Source of the DNA: Cladochytrium replicatum
Lineage: Eukaryota > Chytridiomycota > Chytridiomycetes > Cladochytriales > Cladochytriaceae
Reading direction: 5' to 3'
Length of the DNA stretch: 64,000 bases
NCBI GenBank assembly: GCA_025526935.1
Contig: JAHLKD010000015.1
Coordinates: 606,420 to 670,419 of the forward strand
Positions within the stretch are counted from its first letter, which is position 1; the number at the start of each line of letters is the position of its first letter. The notes under the pieces are model-generated. The model was not told where the DNA came from and made no database searches. It was given only the letters and a program-made list of their open reading frames with translations. The position numbers and the translations under genes were made by a program. This document shows positions 34,475 to 46,984 of this stretch, in pieces.

Positions 34475-35902
34475 TTAATTGTTCTTTTGTCGCTTCCCAT
34501 CTCTCTTTCCTCCCCGTCCAAATTCCTTGTTTTTCTCTCCTCCTTTATGTTTAAATCCTCCACGTTCCCTTCCATTGTTTCCGTTATCCCTCCGCTGAAC
34601 AAACTTTTTGTTCTTCGGTGCTCTTTTCAAAGTGGACTCGACGTCCTCGGGATCTGTGTCACCGATCGAAACCTTGACAACTGGTTTTGAACCAGCCGTG
34701 GCGTCTTCTTCATCTCCTCCAACATCTGTTTCAAAACCGTCCGTATCGTCCGCTTCAACGTCTTCAATCGAGCGTTTGGCGTTTGGCCGGAACGGTGCTG
34801 CGTCCTTCTTTCTGTATGTAACCTTTGTTGAGGTCAAACATGTCACTCGAGCGTCGCAGTTGTACTCGCCGATCGGATCCAGTAAAATGTTTGTGTTTGC
34901 GCTGATGGTTGTAGCTGGGTTTGGCATTGATTCTGATGACTCAGGCAATCGCGACCTTTCGATGCAAGATAAAAGATCCCATACTCTAATCGCACCGTCT
35001 GACGAGCACGTAATTAATGCCACCGCAGGGGGGTTTGATGGTTCTTCAGCTGAAAGGGGCATGATAGAAAGGTCTTTGATCCGACTTGCATGCCCAGAGT
35101 TCCATCGGGCAAGAGGCTTGCCCTTAATGTCCCACAGTGTGATCATTCGATCCTCACCACCAGTTACGATCAGCTCCACCACTGCACCTTCGCCGGGGCC
35201 CTTAAGCGACACGAATTCGAACGAGTTGATTCGTCCAACTCCTTCCAATGTCGCCGAATCATCGCCGCTATCCACACGGAACACTTCAATTGTTCGATCG
35301 GCCCCGACCGCATAAATGTTTGCGTTTCCGGTTCCCCAGCGAACTCTGTCAGGTACAGAGGCTGTCTTAAGTTTGCTCGCGTATGCGCATGTTCCAGTTG
35401 AGAGGTTCCAGCACTTTAGCAAACGGTCCTTTCCTACAGACAAGGCAAGCTTGCCGGTCGGATGTACTGCGAGCCCAGTAACAGCGCTTTTGTGTCCAGT
35501 GAGTGTCTTGAGGACAGTCCAGTCGTGTGTACGTACGATCGCAATATCTCCTTCCTCTCCAGCAGTGATGAGATGTTCGGTGCGGAAATAAGCGAGCTGT
35601 GTCACAGCACCTTTGTGGTGCCCCAACGACCCAATCTCACGCTTTGTACGCAAATCGTAAACTTTGATGGTCTCGTCCGTCGAGCCTGTTGCAAGATATG
35701 TACGACGACTTTGGGAAGCAGAGCTTTTCGGGGGCGATGCTGCGATGGATTTGATGCACGACAAGTGAGCGGGGAAGATGAATACGGGTTCCAATGTGCA
35801 AATCAGAGAGCCATTTTCCGAGTGCGAGACGAAAGCATTTAGGCCGTACAGGATGCGCTCGTAGGTCCCCGCCAGCACGACAAACGACGGGTCGTTCTCC
35901 AT
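34475..35902 (-). CDS. MAK11: MAK11 / PAK1IP1 WD40 protein, 60S ribosome biogenesis
   Basis: 475 residues from the Met at 35902. The open frame extends upstream to 36004, but the conserved N-terminus FVVLAGTYERILYGLNAF starts just after this Met, so the shorter start is preferred. WD repeats include LATGSTDETIKVYDLRTKREIGSLGHHKGAVTQL, LITAGEEGDIAIV, LTGHKSAVTGLAVHPTGKLALSVGKDRLLKCWNL and ITCSSDGAIRVWDLL. The C-terminus is Lys/Arg/Gly-rich, typical of nucleolar proteins. MAK11 joins early pre-60S particles in the nucleolus; the human homologue also binds PAK1. It is divergent from TFIIS. Confidence 0.85.
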   Translation of the reverse strand: MENDPSFVVLAGTYERILYGLNAFVSHSENGSLICTLEPVFIFPAHLSCIKSIAASPPKSSASQSRRTYLATGSTDETIKVYDLRTKREIGSLGHHKGAVTQLAYFRTEHLITAGEEGDIAIVRTHDWTVLKTLTGHKSAVTGLAVHPTGKLALSVGKDRLLKCWNLSTGTCAYASKLKTASVPDRVRWGTGNANIYAVGADRTIEVFRVDSGDDSATLEGVGRINSFEFVSLKGPGEGAVVELIVTGGEDRMITLWDIKGKPLARWNSGHASRIKDLSIMPLSAEEPSNPPAVALITCSSDGAIRVWDLLSCIERSRLPESSESMPNPATTISANTNILLDPIGEYNCDARVTCLTSTKVTYRKKDAAPFRPNAKRSIEDVEADDTDGFETDVGGDEEDATAGSKPVVKVSIGDTDPEDVESTLKRAPKNKKFVQRRDNGNNGRERGGFKHKGGEKNKEFGRGGKRDGKRQKNN

Positions 35903-36015
35903 ACGCAATACGAATCCTGTCACAAACTTTTCAGCGACGAGTGGCGTGGCTAGGGCAGAACACCAAAAACTTGCGAACGAACCAGTTGGTAGTGTATTCG
36001 ACACGGTTGCTGATA
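35903..36015. promoter_or_regulatory. Bidirectional promoter, MAK11 / TFIIS
   Basis: 113 bp lie between the divergent start codons, assuming the shorter MAK11 start. This pairs a ribosome-biogenesis gene with an elongation factor; co-regulation is inferred. Confidence 0.5.
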
Positions 36016-37695
36016 ATGTCGGGGAATGTCAACGCGAAGAAGGAGCTGCTGGATGTGAAGAATCAGCTGGGAAAGGCACTCTCCGCATCAGACGATGGCG
36101 TATGTACTTGACTGGGAAGAAACCACTCGACTGTTTGTTGATATCTTCTCACATTGGCAGCTCGTGAAGGATATTCTCCAGAAGTGTATGGCTATAAAAC
36201 CAACTTATGAAATGCTCAAGGTGAGCAATTGGAGCGCACCCGTTCACTTGTGGTTTGGGGATCTGTTTTGATGTTGGATCATATCAAGCTGTGTTGTTGT
36301 GAGGCTTTGGATTGGACAGTTGTGGAGAGCTATCTTTGAGCAGTGATGGGAAGGAAGGAGCGAACTATTGAATGCAAATAATAACAAATATTTGTGCTCT
36401 CAGAGAAGATGGGGTTAATAGGTGCACACTGTCTCAGCCTGCTTGATAACCGCACTCAGTGACAATCTTCTTGACGCTCGCTCGATCGTCGAAAGCGCGT
36501 GTTTGATCTCACTTTATTCGCCCTCGTGTATTGGGGAACGTACAATCGCAAAGATTTCATGCTAATTTCATCATCTTGTTCCAGGATACAAAATGTGGAG
36601 TTTTTGTCAACAACGTTCGTAAAAACGACGACATTTCCACGGCCACCAAAAACCTCGCTCGGGACGTGGTAGAAAAGTGGAAGAAGGACGTTGCGCAAGA
36701 CAGCAACGGCAACGCAAACTCAACCACAAACACCAAGACTGGCTTAGCCATCGCACCACCTCGCCGCAACAGTTCCATGAGCGCTGGAACCCGTGAGCTT
36801 CAACTAGTGTTTTAATTTGCTTCATTGGCTCAGACTGCATCCTTTCTCAGCACAGTCGTGGAATGACAAACCGTCACCACAATCTGCGTCGACACCGACA
36901 ACTCCTGCTGCAGACGCACCAGGGCCACGTACATTGGAATCCGATAATCTTCACCCAAAGCTTATTGGTGTGCGTATGCGCGATGGTTTCATCTCGCTGT
37001 TGTATAAGTCTATGGCTACTGGGTCGACATCTGGTTTGTTGCTGTTTGCATTTCTTCAAGCAAGGGCGTTAACTTCATTGTGGCAGATGGCCAAGGGATC
37101 TTGGATGTCGTTCGTGGGATCGAGTATGGTGTGTTTGATTTCAACAAGGGTAAAGACAAGGAATACCAGGCTCACATGCGATCAGTCATTACGGCATTGA
37201 AGACTAACCGTGAGCTGGCTCAAGAGCTCATTGACAATCAGCGCTCGGCGGAGTCGGTTGCCCAAATGAGCTCAGAGGTGACTTTTACCATCTGTGTTGC
37301 TACCGTGTCACTTTAAGCTCACAACTTGCATTTTTGTTGTGAACAGGACATGATGTCAAAAGAAAAGCGCGAAGCGAAAGAGAAAGCTCTCAAGGAAGCG
37401 CTCAATGAAGCACAGGCTGCCAACACAGAGAGCGCAGAAACAGATATCTTCAAGTGTGGAAAATGTGGAAAGCGAAGGACTACGTACACTCAGAAGCAAA
37501 CGCGAAGTGCTGATGAGCCGATGGTATTATGGAAAGCTGGTGTGCTTGTGGCCCATTCACTCACTTTCTTTCGCATCCAGACAACCTTTGTCGTTTGCAA
37601 GGAATGCGGAAATCGCTGGAAGGTAATTATGCGGACCTGCACGTGCCCACATTATCCTGATATTGACTTCGTTTTTTCATCACAAGTTTTCGTGA
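36016..37695 (+). CDS. DST1: Transcription elongation factor TFIIS
   Basis: TFIIS rescues arrested RNA polymerase II by stimulating transcript cleavage. The N-terminal LW domain is spread over several exons ([14 protein letters not shown], then [16 protein letters not shown], then [16 protein letters not shown] and [12 protein letters not shown]). The central domain has [18 protein letters not shown] and [20 protein letters not shown]. The zinc ribbon is [25 protein letters not shown] joined to [14 protein letters not shown]. It contains the RSADEPMT loop whose Asp-Glu enters the polymerase active site, and four Cys. The last exon is just TTT TCG TGA (37687-37695), giving WKFS instead of the usual WKFC. 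About eight exons; the middle ones near 36.8-37.1 kb are approximate. Confidence 0.85.
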
Positions 37696-37785
37696 AACAC
37701 CCTTGTTATTGACAGACTATTTTATGGACAATTTCTGTAAATTTATCTCGGGCATCGATTTTCCTGCCAAAGCAAGGCAACTTAA

Positions 37786-37791
37786 AATAAA
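37786..37791 (+). terminator. Polyadenylation signal AATAAA
   Basis: AATAAA lies 91 bp beyond the TFIIS stop and about 110 bp before the LIM gene start, consistent with the TFIIS 3' end. Confidence 0.45.
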
Positions 37792-37899
37792 AGCACTGCG
37801 ACCAAAAGAAAACTTGTAGCATCCGCCAGCATCCCCGACGTGGTCAGCTGAATGCAACCTGATTGGGGGGCCGAATCGACGTGAAGGAACTCGTTAGCA

Positions 37900-39834
37900 A
37901 TGGGATTTTGTCAGAAATGTGGAGAAATTGTCCGGAATACCTCAGGGATCTGCGAAGCATGCAAGACCACTTCGGTCGAATCTGCCGCTAGGTCGTTCGT
38001 TTGTTTGAAGGAAGATGCGTGAGGAAACTAATCAACATCCATGCAGTGGCATGACAGCATCTGGAAATCAAGGAGACGGATACTCCAATAAGTACTTATC
38101 CTCTGGTTTGAATGCAGGAGTGGAAAAGGGAATTCGAAGGATGCTCGGTGAAGATCCTGGTGTAAAGGAGGAGTGCATTGACTGCGGACGGAAGCTTGAG
38201 AAGGTGGGAAAGCCTGATCAACTGTGCGGTGTTGACACTTTCATAAGGAGTCGGAAGTCTTCGTTGGTCCTTCTGAAAAGGGTGGTCATGTTTACTGGTA
38301 ACGAGCACTAAACAAAGCTGAGCTCATGTGTGATCGTTACATCCAGCGAGCCCTGTTATTCAGGGCACTTCAAGAAAGGGGATTGCCAGGCATGCCGGAA
38401 ACCAGTTTTAGGGCTTGGAAGGGAGTACGTTCAGCAAGAAGGGAAGTTTTGGCACAAGGTATGCAGATTTGAGGAAATGCTGCTTGGTCTCATCGATCTC
38501 TAGGATTGCTTTAACGGCGGAAAAGCATGCAAGGGTACACTAGCGAGAACAAAACACATGTTTGGTTTGACATAGACTTTTTAAAGGATGTTCAAAAGTC
38601 ATTTTTGGCTCAGCGATTGAGGCCCTGGGAAGTTATTATCACCCCGCATGTTTTGTTTGCATCAATTGCCAAAATCCTATCAACGGCACGTTTCTGGATC
38701 ACAACTCCTTTCCATGCTGTCGCACGTGCTATGACTACATCCAAAAATCCAAAACTTCCCCCGCTGGACCAAATTATGTGACCGCCACCAGGTCACCTTC
38801 AGGGTCGAAAGGTCCGTCTGAAATCGACGCGGCACACGCTGAGAACATTAGAAAATTCGGCGATCGTCTTCGGTTGTCAAAGGAAGATGCAGGTGTGACA
38901 TGTGCTGGGTGTGGGAAAGCCATTGAGGGTGGAACTGTCGCAAAGTTGGGCGAAGAACGACTTTATCATTCCGATTGTCTCAAATGTAGCGAGTGCAATA
39001 AACCGGTGAAAGAAAAGTACGTTATGGAAAAAGGTAACGTCTTCCATCCAGAGGTACGTCGAAACTATGGAGAACAGTAGCGATCATTAACGACAAGCAG
39101 TGCCGTGTGACAGTCAGCTCTGCAACCCTTGCATGTTCGAAATGCTCAAAACCTATTACTGCGAAGTTCCTTAAAGTCGATGATGCTGTCTGGCATCAAG
39201 AGGTATGCCCGCATTTAACTTAATGCCTCGATCCGTGACCATCTTGATAAGTGCTTCACATGCGCTGACTGCAATAAGTCCCTATCAAACGAAGGGTTCT
39301 CCACTACTTCAGATGGATCGAATGTCTGTGATATTTGTCTCAAAGCGAGAAATGTTGGCCAACCTAAAACAGCACCAGGTTGGACTTACAATCAACGAAC
39401 TGGATTAAAGGTGACCTCCAGTATGATATAAATTGAAAAATGCTTAAGGCAGTATAGGAATTGCGTGGTGCAGGTGGTGTAAAGCTGGGTGAACAGGCTG
39501 GCTTGAAAGCATTGGGAGCAAAGTCTGTATGCCCAGCGTGCGAAAAGACGGTGTACATGGCAGAAGAGGTGAGTCATACAGATCGTTAGAGAAACAGCGT
39601 ATAATCTCGATGATCTCTTCGCAGGTTCCGGGTCCCATGGGTAGCAAATGGCATCGAGCCTGTCTTAGGTGCAAGGGATGTCGATCTCAACTTGACAGCC
39701 ATGCAAAGTTGCGCGACAACATGCCATACTGCCGCAACTGCTTTGTATGTTTGAACTCACTCAAAGTCTCATCGCTGATGTTCTTTTGGAACTAGTCAAC
39801 ATCTGCAACAATAGCATCTTCGGTCAAAGTGTGA
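37900..39834 (+). CDS. Fungal multi-LIM-domain protein
   Basis: The N-terminus MGFCQKCGEIVRNTSGICEACKTT is a short zinc-ribbon-like module. After a Gly/Ser-rich linker and ECIDCGRKLEKVGKPDQLC, LIM modules follow: CQACRKPVLGLGREYVQQ with FWHKDCFNC; GVTCAGCGKAIEGGTVAKLGEERLYHSDCLKCSECNKPV; ACSKCSKPITAKF with a VWHQE segment and CFTCADCNKSL; and VCPACEKTVYMAEEVPGPMGSKWHRACLRCKGC ending MPYCRNCF. The last splice (39736-39795 region) gives a 12-residue tail ending SSVKV before TGA. LIM domains bind protein partners, often in actin or polarity signalling. Exon edges in the middle are approximate; the first intron is best placed at 37992-38046 (55 nt). Confidence 0.7.
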
Positions 39835-40595
39835 AAGATTATGTATATGCCATATGTACGAGGAAGAAATATAAATACAGACTCTAAATTGGGCGGAAGA
39901 GAGATTGCCGAAAATGGAGTTTGCAAAAAGCGGGAGAGGAGCCAACGAGAAACAATCACAGGAGTTGCTTAAGTTGTTTGATGTTTCGAGAGTTTCTAAG
40001 TCTCTCCTCCCTCATTTTTTGCAGTGACATTCTGTCAATGAGAACGGCATGATTAGCAACGTTACAGTTATAACAACCATTTCACATACGGAGCGGATGA
40101 GTTTGCGGAAGGATTTCTCCATTGGACGAACATGCAGTACAGCCAATACATCAGCGGAAGAAGGTGCAAGGCAATCAAGAATCGTAGAAGCCTGAATGGT
40201 CCAAGGATTGGTGAGTTTCGAAAAGAAACCAAACACAAATGCCGCTCACCCCCAACCCACAGTTTTTGGTTCGATGTGCGCATCGTGTTCTTCCGTAAAC
40301 GAGTCACTCTCCTCCTGTACGACATCGACTGGCGGGACAGCCGCCGCGGCTGCAACTCCGACGACCAACGCTCGAATCCACAAGGCAACACCCATCACTA
40401 AGCCACAGGAAGGATCTCAAATTTTTAAACAAGGAAAATCAAGGAATGCCACACATTGATCTTGTGCTTTTATTTTAAAGTGTTATAAAATCAATGGAAC
40501 TGTTTGATAGATACAACCAATCACAGCTCGTAAATCTAACCCGATCGCTCGACAGTTTTTCAGACTCGGAATAGCCCCCAATTTTTCGCGACCAT
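39835..40595. other. Intergenic stretch, possible short spliced gene not resolved
   Basis: Coding-like pieces are visible on plus (frames near 39914-39980, 40050-40190 and 40255-40457, the last Ser/Thr/Ala-rich), but no combination of canonical splice sites kept a single frame. No family motif. It also carries the promoter of the coiled-coil gene at 40596. Confidence 0.35.
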
Positions 40596-43500
40596 ATGAG
40601 TTTTACTTCCCAAATCCGCTCGCTCCCTGAGTTTGGAGCTGCATCTTCGTTCAAAAATCTTCGTGATCATCGCCGGGCGATTTCAGATTCCGAAAATGTG
40701 ACACAGGACACAAAACAACCGTGGAGGTTCCGGTATTCGTCCTCGACTGCATCCTCCCCACGGATCAGAAGGCGATCACACCTTTTGGTCGATTCCGGAC
40801 GAATTCTTGCAGCACCTCATTGCACCACTCCGAAAGGCCGCTCAGTGATTATGGTGGGACCGCGTGTGTGTGAGGCAGAAGCGAGGATGGCTCTCGATGA
40901 CATATCATGGTCAAGTGGGAAAGAAAAAGATTCACCACGACGAAGATCACCGTCTGAGTACGACCTTCCAGCTGGATTAACTGCGCGATCAAAGTCGGAA
41001 TCTCTATCACCCACTCTCCCACGCTCAAAAGACTGGCGTTCGGGAGAGGGAAGGTTCGTTGGGGGAAAGCCGACGCCGGACACATACTCTACTCTTATGT
41101 CAGAGGCTGGATCACTTGGGCTGAACGAGACAACCTATGAACAGCAATCCAAAAGGTCACGAACATCAACTATCAACTCAACATCAGCCATCAATGATGG
41201 TGCGAATGAAGTTGACTTCAAAATTTCGGGTGGTGTGAAGATAACCCGAACCCAGCGATTGCGCAAACTGGCACTTGATAAGAAATCAGCCGCGATGGCA
41301 GCTTCGGCTGCACCTGAACCTCGCATCCCTAAAAGGGTAAATCTAAGCAACTCTCGGACGAATAGTGGAAGGAATACACCGATTTGGGCACGTCGGCCCA
41401 TTTCTCCAGCCAGCGTGAGGAAACCCTCTGTGAGAATATCTCTCCCGCGCTCACGACAGCCGAGCATGCAAAACGCACATTCAACTGCCGCTTTCATGTC
41501 CACCATTCGACTACACAATCCGCCAATAGGTTTTCAGAAAAAACCTTCGAGCCCTGTTGGAAAGTCACACAGATCTACCATCGATGTAGAGAGCCCACGT
41601 ACCGTCGTCGGCACACCAATGAGCGCGGTCCCTGACCCCGAAACGTTCCTTGAGAAACTACGCAGACGTTCCGGTAGCCAAAAGGCGTGGGAACCATCGG
41701 ATCACAATGATGATTGCAGTGGACAATATTCGTCATCTTCAGAGGAAACCAAACGAAGGTCAAACAAGGTGAGACACTCCATACTCAAGAAACCTAACCG
41801 AAGAGATGCAAAGCGATTTCGATTTGGGAATGAGAGAAGAAGTAGCAGGAAAAATGAGAGCTCTTCATCGTCAAGCGATTATGTGGATGATCATCTCGAC
41901 AAGCGTAAGCGAAAGATGTTTATGCAGAAGGAGACAATTTCGTCGAGCCATTTTCAAGAGATTGCAACTGTTCTCACCCACCTTCTAGACGAGGTTAAAA
42001 CGTTGTCTGCTTACAGGAAACTTATGACAGCAGAACTGGACGACTTGAGACAGCAACAGTCGAAAAGCACAGTGTGGAAAGATTTGGAAGAGGTTAGATC
42101 ACAGCTTCGCCAGCTCAATGCTTTCGGGGAATCACAAAAGAAGTCCGCGAGAGAAATCAACAAATTGAGCGTAATAACGAGCGGCCAGGAGACGGTGGTG
42201 AATGATCTGGGAAATCGAATGGATGCTATTGAGAAGGAGATCGTGGCTCTTAAACAAACCGTCAAAACTATTGGGAAGCGTGGTCAGGGGACAAACTCCG
42301 ATGTCTTGCTCTTTGGTGACAGTCTGAAGGACGCTCTAGACGCAGAAATCTATGCCATGAGGATGGAGGTTGATGGTGTGACGAAAATGTACAAAGGAAT
42401 GATACAAATGACGGTTTCGAAAGAAGAGATGTCAAGGGCGTTGGACAGCGGGCTCAAGTCACTGAAGAGCGAGCTAGAGTCGTTGGCTAGGGATCAGAAA
42501 CAGGATCACCGCCAGTATAGCCTTGAGGTGCACACTGCGATTGAGTCGCTTAAAGTAGAATTCACTTCACTTATGGAAGAGTGCAACAGTGTAGGCAACA
42601 TGTACAAACGAATGGAGAAGACTGTACAAAAGGTCGAAAAGAATCAGGATGATTTGCTCGCCGATGGATTGCTGGGATTTGTGGGGCAGCTGGATGCGGA
42701 ATTGAAATCCGTGAAACAGGACATTGGGACCCTTAACATAACATGCAAAACATTCGAAAGATCCTTATCAAGGCGTTCGTCTGGGATGACATTAGAAGCG
42801 TTCAGCTCTATAAATTCAACAGTCAGCTCCCTATCTGCTGAAGTAAATGCTATCAAGACCGAATTGAGCGCAGTCTCAAAGTCACACAAGTCTGTTGAAC
42901 GCTCCGTCCAGAAGAAAGAAAAGCAGCAGTTACAAGGGTCAGAACAGGCTTTGGACTCTCTTGAAATTGACTTAGGGAAGGTTAAGCAAGAAGTAGCATC
43001 TTTGCAAAAGAACTCCAAACTACTCGAGAACGCATATTTAGAAACGGACGGGGAAGTCGCAACACTGAAGCAAGATATTTCTGCAGTTTTGAAAACACAG
43101 AGAAGCTTTGAAAAATCGCTGAAACGAAGGATCTGTCAGCAGATTTCTCCCGGCACCGCAGAAGCATTCGAAGGTCTCGCCGATGCTTTGAGTGGAGAAA
43201 TGAAAGCACTGCATGAGGAGATGGATAACATCACTCAGGCTCATGCTGCACTAGAAAGATCAATTCGCCAACTTGGACAACAGAATCAGCCCGTAGCGCC
43301 CGACATGAGCTCCATCAGTCGCAATCTAGAGACGCTGGATTGCAAAGTGAATGCGCTTGATCAAGACTTTGAAGTCCTGAAGCATTCCAACAGAACAATT
43401 GAGAGTCGAGTTCAACGTCTTGCACAGGGGACTCGAGATATCAGTGCCGCAGATGCGACAAGCGGAGATATCGAGGAGATGCAACAAGAAATCATTAGCT

Positions 43501-46037
43501 TGTCGAGAACTTGCCAAAAGCTGGAGAGATCATTCCAGAATGTTGAGAAGCAGCTGCAACGAGGAAGTGGTGATTCGATCAACTTGAACAATGCTTTTCG
43601 AGAGCTCAATGTTTCGGTTACTTCTCTCAAGCATGAGGTTTCAGCAACCCAACGGACGTGCAACCAGCTCGAGAAACGTATACGAGAAAGGCATACAAGC
43701 ACATCAATTGAAAATACGAAAGATGTTGATTCTCAGCTGAGCGTAATTCGCTCTGACATTGAAACCATTCGAAATGAGTGCGGAGAGATTGCCCTGGTTA
43801 TGGTCGGTCATGAGCAGGAAGGTGGTGACGGGCTTGTTGGGCAGTTAGCTTCTTTGAGTGCCGATTTGAATGCAATTAAGAAGCAATCTTCACACACTCA
43901 AGTTGCGCAAAAACACATTGACGAAGAGATTGCGTATCTTCGAGCTACTTTGCTTGAGCTCGAAGACAGTCGCAGTAAAGATATGAAGGAACTACTTTCT
44001 GCATGGGAGAATCACAAGGCGGTGATTGAGGCCCAAATAATACGCCTTTGCGAAGAGATAGAGATCAGATGCCCTGTTGTTGCGGGAGCGGAGTCACGAC
44101 ATAGCAGAGCGGCGTCATCACAAGGCTCGGTGATGCCAAAGATCCTGCTCACTAACTCGTCTGCGGAGTTCCAAACAATACTACTTGACAAAGCAAGACA
44201 GATGAGTTTGCAAGAGGAAGGAAAGGCAGTACATCCGTCGAGAATCATCTCAAGCTCTCGTGGTGTCGCTGATCGGTCACAATCAACGCTTACAAAAGTC
44301 GCCGAACAAGCTGTTTCAAAATCGGTAAATATTAAACTATTATTCATCTAAGTTTTATTGATCTGTAGAAATCAGATAAGTCAGACGTTAGTGAAGCGGA
44401 AAACTGAATCAGCCGAGAAACTGCGAATGCATAGTCCTCCACCGCCATCAACGTCTGGAGAGTCCGATGTTTCGGCCTCAATCGGCCACCAACGAAGCCG
44501 GTTTGGATCAGCAGAAGCAGCTTTAACAAAGGGAGAGGGCCATGCCTCTGAGGTACGGCGCTGGAGGAGCGCAACGACAGCTTTTAGTACTCAGAGGGAC
44601 CACTCTCCTTCCGGTTCCTCCGTCAACACGCGTGGAGACTCCATACCAACGAAACTCGGCCAATTAATTGATCAATTGAAACACTCAAGAGAGAGTCAGG
44701 AGAGGAACGATCAACAACCTACAGCGATTCACGATCATTCGTTGGGAAAGGGCAGCAATAGTGTGAAGGGAAGCCGGCGCGACGTGTCGGCGGCTGTTTC
44801 GGCCAAAAATAATCTGAATTCGAGAGCTACTTCTGTTTCGCCAGTCGCTGAACAAACAACATCAATTCCACCGTTCTCAGCACGGAAAGCCTTACTGGAC
44901 AGCATTTCGGGAAGTGAAGCCAAGCAAGAGGGAACAGAGCGTACAGCGGAAAGGTCCTCTGCAGTCAGGCGTCCGTCACTTACCGGTGCACATTCGCTCA
45001 GCGCTCTGTTGACCACTGATCGACGAGCGTCTCCAAAGTTGAAAGTTGCGTCGTCTTCGTTAGGATTATCTTCCTCCAGTCCAAAATCCACCGCATCTCC
45101 AGCAAGTAATTCATCAATGACAGCGACTCTTGGCAACAGCTCCACGGGCAATCGGCCTTCAGTAATCGAAACTCGAAAAGACCCGAATGCCCGTTCAATT
45201 ACTTTGGAAACGAACAGCGCAACAAGGAAGGCTGTGGTCAGTAAAGAGGGAGGAGAAGGGAAAGTGTGCGGCAGCTCTCCGAATGTCAGCTCGAGTGATC
45301 GTTTCGAACGTAGAATAGAGCTTTTGGGTGACAGCAGCGGAAAGAATCGGAAAGTGGTTGGAAGTACTCTGGATTTTAGGATCAACCGAACTCCAATCAA
45401 TACCATAACACCACTCACGATCAACACATCAAATCGAGCTTCCCCTGTTGAAAAGTCACACATTTCGCATGAAGATCGAGTGGCTTCCGTTCTCAGCAGC
45501 ACCCGAAACATCTCCCAGGCAAGCAAATCCAATATTAAAGAAGAACAGCCGTCTCCAAGCTCCATCGCTGCTCACCGAACGGTCAACCATTCAGAATCGA
45601 TGAACCCGCGGGTAGCCGGCGCAGTCTCTCAGAAGGTGTTGGGAAGCACGCCAAACATCCGAGCCTCGCTCGGACTTCCGAGTAAGACAGACCGTACTGT
45701 AGCTCGCAGCTCGATGGATATGACGGGAAAGCGAGAGTGGAATGGGTCAGGTTCCGGAAGATCAGGTGGGGATCGCCAAACACGCAGTGTTAGTCCGACT
45801 GGAAAGGAATCTGTGGCATCGAGTCGGTCAGCCTCGAGCTCTGCATATGTTAATCAAGACGTTTTGAATCAAGCTGCCGATCGCGGGGCCTCAAATTCGG
45901 GAGAGGATGTCGGACGAAGGACGAGCACAGCGCCTAGATCAAGTGGGGCGGGATCAAAATCGTTACTGAGGAAAGCGATCGAGACAAGTGTGGGTCGGAG
46001 TCGGAGTGTGAGCGGCAGCAGTGCGAGTAACTGCTAG
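40596..46037 (+). CDS. Large Ser-rich coiled-coil protein of unknown function
   Basis: About 1,805 residues in two exons. Residues 1-430 are Ser/Arg-rich and disordered. Residues about 450-1,180 form long coiled coils made of a loosely repeated unit of 50-70 residues: a heptad segment with the core L-x-x-E-V-x-x-I/L-K-x-E followed by E-R/K-S motifs (TFERSLSRRSS, SVERSVQKK, SFEKSLKRR, ALERSIRQL, KLERSFQNV). The rest is again Ser-rich, ending SGSSASNC. The intron at about 44325 has a GTAAAT donor and two acceptors 7 nt apart. The upstream one ends the protein after 12 more residues; the downstream one opens a further 550 residues. No known domain is recognised. The architecture suggests a structural or cytoskeletal scaffold, which is inference. 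Confidence 0.65.
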
Positions 46038-46984
46038 TACGGGGCAACTTGCGGAGAGAAAAACATCGCAATCATATGTCATTCTCATTCGTTTTTCATT
46101 CTCACTCATATTTGTTGTTTGACGAGATCTGTGGAGAAACTCAATGATGTATTCCAGAGAAGTCGACATGCTAACAACAGTAAAACAAACGTCAAGGGAT
46201 TGGAAAACAGACATCTGAATACATCCGTCGCTCACGCAACACAAATATAGTCCCCCAAAGATTAGAACAAAATGATACAAATTAGGCCAAAAGATTAGGA
46301 GAAATCTTGGATCTCACAAGAAAACATCTGAAGGGTTGTTTCATGAGGATAAACAGGGGCCAAAAAATGAAGAACATATCTGCCTCAGAAATTCCAACGG
46401 AGATCATTAGAAAACAGTGAAGGAACCAAACTCGGGATTTTGCACAGAAATCGTTTGCAACACCTCAAATGGTTTTCAACAATCTCACCAAAAATAGGGA
46501 GACACTTGATTTTCGAAAACAAAAAAATGTCCTCATCAGAACGGGAGGCAAACTGCTGCAATAGATGCCCCTTTGACTCGCAGAAAGGAAACAATAAACG
46601 ATCCTGAACAACGAGATATAAATGGAAACTTTCCCCTCAACTTCTGGTACAGAAACCAATAGGAGGTGGTTTGTGGTGTACAGGTATATATACAGAACTG
46701 CTGGCTGTTCTACAGCCGACGAGATAGTCATCGCCGAGAAATAGTTCAAGGTGGCATGCAGAAATATTGAAAGGGGTCTCAAGAAAAGCAAACAAGAGGT
46801 TTGGGTTTCAACATCACACAAAATTACACACACTGAAAAATATTCAACAAGGTTCAAAAACAAAATCGGGGCGTGGGGGCCGTTCAGCGACACAAGGCGA
46901 TGCTCACGGTTGCTTGTGGCTGAGGGTCCAAAAACAACAGAGGTATTTTGTATTTCCTTTGGAACCGATATTCGTCTTTTTTTT
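46038..46984. other. Intergenic interval between convergent genes
   Basis: AT-rich 3' flanks of the coiled-coil gene (plus) and the poly-Q gene (minus). Open frames here have no motif. Confidence 0.5.

Noticed and set aside
35903-36004. Extended N-terminus of MAK11 from 36004
   Set aside because: The extra 34 residues show no conservation and would put the start within 12 bp of the TFIIS start; the Met at 35902 directly precedes the conserved region.
38019-38046. A 28-nt intron in the LIM gene
   Set aside because: A 55-nt intron using the donor at 37992 and the same acceptor also keeps frame and fits the usual intron length in this window.
40050-40457. A small gene between the LIM and coiled-coil genes
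   Set aside because: Coding-like pieces could not be joined through canonical splice sites without stops; left as unresolved intergenic sequence.
44428-46037. A separate Ser-rich gene starting at MHSPPPPSTS
   Set aside because: An in-phase acceptor links it to the upstream coiled-coil exon and there is no promoter space, so it is better read as the same gene.
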